NCBI GenBank assembly: GCA_016209805.1
Contig: JACQVJ010000194.1
Location: 1 to 10,839 of the forward strand
Length of the DNA: 10,839 bases
Reading direction: 5' to 3'
DNA from: Ignavibacteriota bacterium
Lineage (GTDB): Bacteria; Bacteroidota; Ignavibacteria; UBA10030; UBA6906
A model generated the notes under the pieces. The model was not told the origin of the DNA. It did no database searches and saw nothing but the letters and a program-made list of their open reading frames with translations. Made by a program: the position numbers and the translations under genes. Shown here in pieces: positions 1-5,183 of this stretch (position 1 is its first letter; each line of letters starts with the position of its first letter).

Positions 1-297
1 CCGGTTCTGGCCGTCATCAAGGCTAAGGACTTCGACGATGCTCTTGCCATTGCGAACAACACCGAGTACGGGCTCACGGGAGCGGTCTACACAAAAAACA
101 GGAAGAGAATCGAGAGGGCGGAGAAAGAGTTCTTCGTTGGGAATCTCTACATGAACAGGAAATGCACCGGTGCATTGGTCGGTGCCCATCCATTCGGCGG
201 TTTCAATATGAGTGGGACAGACTCGAAAGCAGGCGGCCGGGATTATCTTCTTCTCTTTCTTCAGGCGAAGTCTATTGCAGAGAAAGTCAAGAAGTAG
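1..297 (+). CDS. pruA: L-glutamate gamma-semialdehyde (1-pyrroline-5-carboxylate) dehydrogenase, 3' end only
   Basis: The last 98 codons plus TAG of an aldehyde dehydrogenase superfamily gene; the 5' part lies outside the window. The enzyme oxidises glutamate-5-semialdehyde to glutamate with NAD+, the second step of proline (and arginine/ornithine) catabolism, in the cytoplasm. Seen in the sequence: the conserved C-terminal ALDH run YGLTGAVYT (fragment residues 23-31), then [15 protein letters not shown] (47-61) and [16 protein letters not shown] (64-79). This last pair is the signature of P5C dehydrogenases of the Bacillus RocA type, distinguishing them from general aldehyde dehydrogenases. 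The catalytic Cys and Glu would lie upstream and cannot be checked. It ends 36 bases before sucC on the same strand, so the two may be co-transcribed; I see no terminator between them. The symbol could equally be rocA. Whether a proline dehydrogenase domain is fused at the N-terminus cannot be seen, but the RocA-like tail argues for a stand-alone enzyme. Confidence 0.93.
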   Translation, partial: PVLAVIKAKDFDDALAIANNTEYGLTGAVYTKNRKRIERAEKEFFVGNLYMNRKCTGALVGAHPFGGFNMSGTDSKAGGRDYLLLFLQAKSIAEKVKK

Positions 298-333
298 TTT
301 CTCCTCACGACATGCATTCGAAATGGAGCGTAC

Positions 334-1497
334 ATGAAAATCCACGAGTATCAGGGCAAAGATATATTGAAAAAGTTCAACGTTCCCGTCCCAAAAGGGA
401 AAGTGGCGTTTTCCGCCGATGAAGCGGTCCAGGCTGCATCAGAAATCGGGGGGAACGTGTGGGTGGTGAAGGCACAGATTCACGCGGGCGGGCGAGGTAA
501 AGGAGGTGGAGTGAAAGTGGCAAGGAGTCTGGATGAAGTCCGCCAGATTGCGGGACAGATCCTGGGTATGACGCTCGTGACACATCAAACCGGTGCTGAA
601 GGGAAAATGGTCAAGCGTTTGCTCATTGAGCAGGGAGTTAACATCGCCCGAGAATTGTACGTTGGCGTAACCCTGGATCGTGTCACTTCGCAAAACGTCA
701 TTATGGTATCGACAGACGGTGGCGTCGAAATAGAGAAGGTTGCGGCGGAGACTCCGGAGAAGATACTCAAGGAATTTGTTGATCCGGGAGTTGGGTTCCA
801 GGGATTCCAGGCGCGAAGACTCGCGTTCGGGCTGGGCCTGTCGGGCGTTGCACTTAGGAACGGCATCAGGTTCCTCACTGCGTTGTACAAGGCGTACGAA
901 AACATGGACTGCTCTCTGGCTGAGATTAATCCGTTGGTTGTCACTGCGGAGGGTGATGTTCTTGCTCTCGATGCCAAGATCAACTTTGACGACAATGCTC
1001 TCTTCCGACACCAGGAAGTGATCTCGCTGCGCGATCTCGACGAGGAGGATCCGCTCGAAGTTGAGGCCTCCAAATCAAATCTTAATTACATCAAACTGGA
1101 TGGTAACGTTGGCTGCATGGTGAACGGTGCCGGCCTTGCGATGAGCACCATGGATATCATCAAGCTTGCGGGGGGTGAACCGGCGAACTTCCTTGATGTC
1201 GGCGGTGGTGCAAGCGCGGAGACGGTTGAAGCGGGATTCAAGATCATTCTTGCTGATAAGCATGTGAAGGCGGTCCTCATCAATATTTTTGGCGGCATTG
1301 TTCGTTGCGACCGGGTTGCAACGGGCGTTGTGGAAGCAGCGAACAAAGTTCATGTGAGCATTCCGGTTGTTGTTCGTCTTGCAGGAACGAACGCTGATCT
1401 CGCGGGCGAGATTCTAAGAAACTCCGGACTAAACTTCCTGGTGGCCAGCAGTCTGAAGGAAGCAGCGGAGAAGGTCACACAGGCGATCAGAAGCTGA
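334..1497 (+). CDS. sucC: Succinyl-CoA synthetase (succinate-CoA ligase, ADP-forming) beta subunit
   Basis: Beta subunit of the TCA-cycle enzyme that converts succinyl-CoA, ADP (or GDP) and phosphate to succinate, CoA and ATP (GTP). It works with the alpha subunit SucD, which carries the phosphohistidine. At 387 residues it is close to the 388 of E. coli SucC and aligns nearly without gaps from memory. The N-terminal ATP-grasp domain (about 1-235) starts [15 protein letters not shown] and keeps Pro20, Lys46, the Gly-rich loop GGRGKGGG (52-59), E197/N199 in EINP and D213 (the E. coli Mg2+ ligands). The C-terminal ligase/CoA domain (about 240-387) has [18 protein letters not shown] (around 287-293) and GGIVRCD (320-326). 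The ATG is preceded by GGAG at 325-328, a weak but plausible ribosome site. No sucD follows; the next 362 bases are non-coding, so the partner must be encoded elsewhere. ATP or GTP specificity cannot be decided by eye. Confidence 0.97.
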   Translation: MKIHEYQGKDILKKFNVPVPKGKVAFSADEAVQAASEIGGNVWVVKAQIHAGGRGKGGGVKVARSLDEVRQIAGQILGMTLVTHQTGAEGKMVKRLLIEQGVNIARELYVGVTLDRVTSQNVIMVSTDGGVEIEKVAAETPEKILKEFVDPGVGFQGFQARRLAFGLGLSGVALRNGIRFLTALYKAYENMDCSLAEINPLVVTAEGDVLALDAKINFDDNALFRHQEVISLRDLDEEDPLEVEASKSNLNYIKLDGNVGCMVNGAGLAMSTMDIIKLAGGEPANFLDVGGGASAETVEAGFKIILADKHVKAVLINIFGGIVRCDRVATGVVEAANKVHVSIPVVVRLAGTNADLAGEILRNSGLNFLVASSLKEAAEKVTQAIRS

Positions 1498-1571
1498 CAG
1501 GTTTCTTCTCTTGTTGTTCGCGAGATCTAGTATCGCGTCTCAGAAATACTTTGAATAAGTGTTGTTTGCGA

Positions 1572-1612
1572 CCTCATCCCTCAGCCCTTCTCCTGGGAGC
1601 AGAAAAGGGGAA
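1572..1612. repeat. Degenerate palindromic intergenic repeat (CCTCATCC...CCCTTCTCC...AAGGGG type)
   Basis: The segment runs from CCTCATCC through CCCTTCTCCTGGGAG to GAAAAGGGGAA. The arms CCCTT (1585-1589) and AAGGG (1605-1609) pair, and pairing continues as T1591-A1603 and C1592-G1602 after a C/A mismatch. From general knowledge, the pattern CCTCA(T/C)CCC...CCCTTCTCC-GGAGAAGGGG is a very common dispersed palindrome in many environmental bacterial genomes. This copy would be a decayed member. With a single copy in the window, the repeat status is an inference. Confidence 0.4.
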
Positions 1613-1631
1613 TCTGTGCATAGCGTCAGGG

Positions 1632-1648
1632 GTCCGAAAAATACGGAC
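1632..1648. repeat. Small perfect inverted repeat (hairpin)
   Basis: GTCCG (1632-1636) and CGGAC (1644-1648) form a perfect 5-bp stem around the loop AAAAATA. No T-run follows on the + strand, so it does not look like an intrinsic terminator for sucC. It may be part of the same repeat-derived region as its neighbours, or chance. Confidence 0.3.
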
Positions 1649-1712
1649 AACATATTCAACGAACTTCTGGGACACAACACTATCAGGTTGCTGAAAAAAG
1701 ATTTTCATATGA

Positions 1713-1788
1713 GGCACCAAGCCACAAAGGTTGAATGAGAGGTTACAAAATGAACAATCTTCTCTTGGTGCCCTGGTGTCTTGGTGGC
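1713..1788. repeat. Inverted and near-tandem CTTGGTG repeat cluster
   Basis: GGCACCAAG (1713-1721) is the perfect reverse complement of CTTGGTGCC (1764-1772), with 42 bases between them. The right arm continues as short near-repeats: CTTGGTGCC (1764-1772), CTGGTGT (1773-1779), CTTGGTGGC (1780-1788). Either CTTGGTG copy can pair with the left arm. From memory, strings of the form CTTGGTGTCTTGGTGGC are a frequent intergenic repeat family in Bacteroidota/Ignavibacteria-type and other environmental genomes. The function is unknown. That this is a member of such a family is an inference. Confidence 0.45.
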
Positions 1789-1859
1789 GAGAAAAGTGGG
1801 GCTTCGTCCGCGTTTCTAGGGCACGATAAAGCGCATCACACGAAAAAAGAATCACGCGT

Positions 1860-3338
1860 GTGAAACTGAACGACACATACGAGCCGGTCATCGGACTTGA
1901 AGTGCATGCACAGATGCTGACAAAGTCCAAGGCATTCTGTGGATGTCCGGCCACTTTCGGAGATGAGCCCAACACGAACGTTTGTCCCGTGTGTCTCGGC
2001 CTGCCCGGAGCACTCCCGGTTCTGAACATCAATCTCGTGGAGTACATCCTCCGTATGGGTCTTGCCGTCGGTTGCAGGATTGCACCGAAATCGATTTTTG
2101 CCCGGAAGAACTATTTCTATCCTGACCTTCCCAAGGGGTATCAGATCTCTCAGTACGAAGAGCCAATCTGTCAGGATGGAGGATTGGAGATTGATACGGA
2201 AGGTGGAGGGAAGAAGCGGATCGGAATCATCCGCATTCACATGGAGGAAGATGCCGGGAAGCTCATTCACGATGTTGATGCTGACACGCTCGTGGATCTG
2301 AACCGATGTGGCGTACCGCTTATCGAGATTGTTAGTGCACCCGATATCCGTTCACCGCGGGAGGCATATCAGTACCTCCATAAGATCCGGCAGATAGTCA
2401 CATACCTCGGCATCTGCGACGGCAACATGGAAGAAGGGAGTTTGCGTTGCGATGCAAATGTGTCGGTCAGAAAAAAGGGGGAGACGTCTTATGGAACGAA
2501 GACGGAAGTAAAAAACATGAACTCCTTTCGCAATGTGGAGCGGGCTCTCGAATTCGAAATCAATCGACAGATCCAGCTCATTGAACGCGGGGGACGAGTC
2601 GTGCAGGAGACATTGCTATGGGATGCCAATCAAAACATCGCGAGTCCGATGAGGAGCAAGGAAGAGGCGCATGATTACCGGTATTTTCCGGAGCCGGACC
2701 TTGTCCCCGTGGCGGTGGATGAGAAATGGATTCAGAAAGTGAAAGCAGACATACCGGAGCTTCCGACCCTGCGGCGGGATCGCTTTGTTATCGAGCTTGG
2801 CCTGCCGACATATGATGCGGATATCCTCACGGCGGAAAAAGGGATCGCAGATTATTATGAGGAAGCCCTTGATGCGCTAGGCCGGATCACAGGCAATGGA
2901 AGTGCAGAGAATGCAAAGGCCCTCAGTAACTGGGTAATGACGGATGTCCTCCGCGTGGTTAGTGAGAAGAAACTCGATATCCATCAGTTTCCAATCACGC
3001 CGGACAATCTTGCCGCAATGATCGGGCTGATTCTTGATGGAACGATCAGCGGCAAGATGGCAAAAGAACTGTATGAAGAAATGATGCGGTCGGGTGAGCA
3101 TCCCAAAGTGATTATTCAGAAAAAGGGGATGGTTCAGGTGTCCGATGCATCGGCGATTGAAAAGGTAGTTGAAGAGGTCCTTGATGCCAATAAGCAGCAG
3201 GTTCAGAAATTTCTTAATGGCAATGAAAAGGTCTTCGTGTTTTTTGTGGGAGAGGCTCTGAAGATGATGAAGGGAAAGGGGAACCCGAAGATTGTGAACG
3301 AAATCCTGAAACAGAAACTTCAAGCTTTGCGGGACTGA
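1860..3338 (+). CDS. gatB: Aspartyl/glutamyl-tRNA(Asn/Gln) amidotransferase subunit B
   Basis: GatB is the kinase/tRNA-binding subunit of the GatCAB complex, which converts misacylated Glu-tRNA(Gln) and Asp-tRNA(Asn) to Gln-tRNA(Gln) and Asn-tRNA(Asn) using ATP and ammonia channelled from GatA. The 492 residues fit the family (about 475-500). Seen: the family opening YEPVIGLEVHAQ (7-18); the zinc-type cysteines C27, C29, C42 and C45 (FCGCP ... CPVC); the core motif YRYFPEPDL (273-281); and a C-terminal helical GatB/YqeY tail domain from about residue 340 to the end. The start is GTG at 1860: an in-frame TAA lies at 1827-1829, no ATG falls between, and the protein then begins a few residues before the conserved block, as is usual. 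No clear Shine-Dalgarno sequence. gatA and gatC are not in the window, which is common in genomes where the three genes are scattered. The stop is 2 bases before the universal stress protein gene, indicating an operon. Confidence 0.97.
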   Translation: MKLNDTYEPVIGLEVHAQMLTKSKAFCGCPATFGDEPNTNVCPVCLGLPGALPVLNINLVEYILRMGLAVGCRIAPKSIFARKNYFYPDLPKGYQISQYEEPICQDGGLEIDTEGGGKKRIGIIRIHMEEDAGKLIHDVDADTLVDLNRCGVPLIEIVSAPDIRSPREAYQYLHKIRQIVTYLGICDGNMEEGSLRCDANVSVRKKGETSYGTKTEVKNMNSFRNVERALEFEINRQIQLIERGGRVVQETLLWDANQNIASPMRSKEEAHDYRYFPEPDLVPVAVDEKWIQKVKADIPELPTLRRDRFVIELGLPTYDADILTAEKGIADYYEEALDALGRITGNGSAENAKALSNWVMTDVLRVVSEKKLDIHQFPITPDNLAAMIGLILDGTISGKMAKELYEEMMRSGEHPKVIIQKKGMVQVSDASAIEKVVEEVLDANKQQVQKFLNGNEKVFVFFVGEALKMMKGKGNPKIVNEILKQKLQALRD

Positions 3339-3340
3339 CG

Positions 3341-4279
3341 ATGTACAACCTGAACAGGATCCTCGTACCCACGGATTTTTCCGTGCACGCGTCCTCTGCA
3401 CTCGAGCATGCGGTTCTACTCGGTTCCGAGTACAAGGCCGAGATAACGCTGCTGCACGTTGATGAATTCATAGTTTCGCCGCTTGGTGAGAGGGGGATCC
3501 ATCAACCATTCCTTGAGGCATATCAGAAGAAAAAGGAGGAATACCTCGAAGCGCAGCTTGGAATGCTCAAGAAGAGCATCGGCGATAAACACGTTGCCAT
3601 AAATACGAAGGTGATCCCGGGACGGTCGTACAAAGTGATTGTGGAAGAGAGTGAGAACGAAGCCTACGATCTGGTCGTCATAGCAACAAGGGGCCTCACG
3701 CATCTTTCACCTCATCTTATTGGCAGCACGGCGGAGAGGGTTGTGCGGCTTTCGCGCCAACCGGTTCTCAGCGTTCAGAGTCGTCCCCGGCACGGTGGGA
3801 AGGTGCATTCGGTGTTATGCTCGACCGATCTTTCCCCTGCTGCAAACGTGGCACTCTCATACGCACTCTCCATCGCGAAACAGAACGACGCGATCCTGTA
3901 TGTTCTGTATGCAAGTGAGCTCGACAAGCCCGAGGATTCGTCGGACATTCGGAAACGCCTTCCGAACCTCGAGGAATTCCATCCTGAGGCCTGCAAGGTG
4001 AAGGTGGAATACGTGTTTGACCGCGACGTCGAGCCGAGTAATTCCATTATTCGCTTTGCCGAAGATCGTGATGTTGGGATGATCGTCATGTCTACCCATG
4101 GGCGCAAAGGGATCCGACGAGTACACATCGGGAACAACACGGCTGAAGTTGTGCGTCAATCCACGCGGCCCGTCCTCACCATGACGCATCCGATTCACAA
4201 GGTGATCTTCTCCCGTCCTGCTACCCAACCGCATATCGTCATTCGGTCCACGGACGAGCATTCGGGGGAAGTCCTCTGA
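3341..4279 (+). CDS. Universal stress protein, tandem UspA domains
   Basis: A 312-residue cytoplasmic protein with two UspA (adenine-nucleotide alpha-hydrolase-like) domains in tandem. Domain 1 (about 3-147) opens with RILVPTDFS and closes with HLIGSTAERVVR and PVLSVQ. Domain 2 (about 155-287) opens VLCSTDLS and closes MSTHGRKGIRRVHIGNNTAEVVR followed by PVLTM. A tail of about 25 residues resembles nothing I know. UspA domains of the ATP-binding kind carry GxxGx9G(S/T). Domain 1 has ATRG...IGST, losing the first Gly but keeping GS at 128-129. Domain 2 has STHG...IGNN, losing the first Gly and the final Ser/Thr. Nucleotide binding is therefore possible in domain 1 and doubtful in domain 2. ATG at 3341 lies 2 bases after the gatB stop and has no strong Shine-Dalgarno sequence; translation is probably coupled. 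The specific stress or partner cannot be read from the sequence. Confidence 0.92.
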   Translation: MYNLNRILVPTDFSVHASSALEHAVLLGSEYKAEITLLHVDEFIVSPLGERGIHQPFLEAYQKKKEEYLEAQLGMLKKSIGDKHVAINTKVIPGRSYKVIVEESENEAYDLVVIATRGLTHLSPHLIGSTAERVVRLSRQPVLSVQSRPRHGGKVHSVLCSTDLSPAANVALSYALSIAKQNDAILYVLYASELDKPEDSSDIRKRLPNLEEFHPEACKVKVEYVFDRDVEPSNSIIRFAEDRDVGMIVMSTHGRKGIRRVHIGNNTAEVVRQSTRPVLTMTHPIHKVIFSRPATQPHIVIRSTDEHSGEVL

Positions 4280-4323
4280 TCTGACTCCTCACAAATTTCA
4301 CCATTCATCCATCCTTACTAATC

Positions 4324-5082
4324 ATGAGAAAAAAGGTCATCGCAGGTAACTGGAAAATGAACAAGGATCTGGTTGAAACAGTTGAGCTGATTAACGGCCT
4401 CAAAAGTGTGGTCGCTGATCCAAAACCGGGTGTTTCAGTGGTCGTTTGTCCGCCCTTCACTTCCCTCGCGGTTGCAGCAAATCTGCTGAAGGACTCAGTG
4501 TTTAAGTTGGGCGCGCAAAACATGTCCGAGCACGACGAAGGTGCATATACGGGCGAGGTTTCGTGGAAGATGCTGAAATCGGTTGGATGCGAATATGTCG
4601 TCCTTGGACATTCGGAGCGCCGACAGTACTTCAGCGAGACAAACGAGTTGATTAACCAGAAAGCAAAGAAGGCCGTTGCGAACGGATTGATTCCCATCCT
4701 TTGTGTCGGCGAGACGCTCGAAGAGAGAGAAAAGGGAATCACCGAGCAAGTGATCTCTGCACAAATAAGAGGTGTGCTGAGTGGTCTGCTCTCGTCCGAC
4801 ATGGAACGCGTGATTATGGCATATGAACCGGTCTGGGCGATTGGGACGGGGCGAAACGCGACTCCTGTGCAAGCACAACAGGTTCATCAACACATCCGGA
4901 AACTCGTAGCGCAATTGTATTCTTGGTCCCTTGCCGAGGGTCTTGTCATACAATACGGGGGGAGTGTCAAGCCTGACAACGCCAGTGACCTCCTGGCACA
5001 GAATGATATCGACGGAGCTCTGGTCGGCGGTGCATGTCTCAAACCGGATTCCTTTGCACAGATAATCGGCTCAGTGCGGTAG
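4324..5082 (+). CDS. tpiA: Triose-phosphate isomerase
   Basis: Interconverts dihydroxyacetone phosphate and glyceraldehyde-3-phosphate in glycolysis and gluconeogenesis; cytoplasmic, normally a dimer. At 252 residues it has the normal family length and all catalytic elements: GNWKMN (8-13) with Lys11; LGHSERR with the electrophilic His96; AYEPVWAIGTG with the base Glu168 and the flexible loop that follows; and the phosphate-binding QYGGSVKPDN and GALVGGACL near the C-terminus. The ATG at 4324 gives the expected N-terminus (MRKKVIAGNWK). The 44 bases after the stress-protein stop contain no clear terminator, promoter or Shine-Dalgarno site, so tpiA is probably in the same transcript as gatB. 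Confidence 0.98.
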   Translation: MRKKVIAGNWKMNKDLVETVELINGLKSVVADPKPGVSVVVCPPFTSLAVAANLLKDSVFKLGAQNMSEHDEGAYTGEVSWKMLKSVGCEYVVLGHSERRQYFSETNELINQKAKKAVANGLIPILCVGETLEEREKGITEQVISAQIRGVLSGLLSSDMERVIMAYEPVWAIGTGRNATPVQAQQVHQHIRKLVAQLYSWSLAEGLVIQYGGSVKPDNASDLLAQNDIDGALVGGACLKPDSFAQIIGSVR

Positions 5083-5109
5083 GACATCCCCCGCCGAGGT
5101 GAGTTTCCG

Positions 5110-5140
5110 TTGCATTCCCTTCACTTTATGCTTATATTTG
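5110..5140 (+). promoter_or_regulatory. Candidate -33/-7 (Bacteroidota-type) promoter for the GH2-smc unit
   Basis: TATATTTG at 5133-5140 matches the Bacteroidota -7 consensus TAnnTTTG. A TTG sits 20 bases upstream (5110-5112), where the -33 element is expected. The same bases can be read as a sigma-70 style promoter: TTGCAT (5110-5115), a 17-base spacer, then TATATT (5133-5138). Transcription would begin around 5146-5150, leaving a leader of about 35-60 bases before the GH2 gene. It lies in the 101-base gap after tpiA, the right place for the start of a new transcription unit. Confidence 0.6.
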
Positions 5141-5159
5141 GGCGGATTTGAGACAAACT

Positions 5160-5174
5160 CCCGATTTTATCGGG
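5160..5174 (+). promoter_or_regulatory. Leader hairpin just upstream of the GH2 start
   Basis: CCCGAT (5160-5165) and ATCGGG (5169-5174) form a perfect 6-bp stem with the loop TTT. It falls inside the predicted leader, ending 9 bases before the TTG at 5184. No T-run follows, so it is not a good intrinsic terminator for tpiA. A role in access to the ribosome site or in mRNA stability is possible but unproven. It is followed at once by three in-frame stop codons, TAG TAA TAA (5175-5183). Confidence 0.45.
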
Positions 5175-5183
5175 TAGTAATAA

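Larger units (their letters stand above)
1498..1859 (+). other. 362-base intergenic region with repeat-like debris, no gene
   Basis: No credible coding region on either strand. The open frames crossing it on the minus strand run deep into gatB antisense and have no family-like motifs. It holds a degenerate palindromic stretch (1572-1612), a 5-bp hairpin (1632-1648) and an inverted/direct repeat cluster (1713-1788), listed separately. Just after sucC there is a weak inverted repeat, CGCGA (1519-1523) with TCGCG (1533-1537) around a 9-base loop. It has no T-run, so I do not call it a terminator. I could not identify a convincing promoter for gatB, although one is expected somewhere here. The last bases before the gatB start (1841-1859) are A-rich with no clear Shine-Dalgarno sequence. 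Confidence 0.7.

Noticed and set aside
439..1073. Minus-strand open frames of 190 and 162 codons opposite sucC
   Set aside because: They are shadows of a full-length, strongly conserved sucC; no motifs and no ribosome site.
1519..1537. Inverted repeat CGCGA/TCGCG after sucC as a terminator
   Set aside because: Only 5 bp with a 9-base loop and no T-run afterwards; a competing GAGA/TCTC pairing overlaps it.
1547..1553. TACTTTG after sucC as a -7 promoter element for gatB
   Set aside because: It is one base short of TAnnTTTG, has no TTG at the right distance upstream, and lies about 300 bases from gatB.
1713..1788. CRISPR array
   Set aside because: The repeated words are only 7-9 bases, nearly adjacent and in mixed orientation; there are no spacer-length unique segments and no cas genes.
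1574..2270. Minus-strand open frames (157 and 144 codons) across the sucC-gatB gap
   Set aside because: They run deep into gatB antisense, and the part inside the gap is repeat-like sequence; the translations resemble no family.
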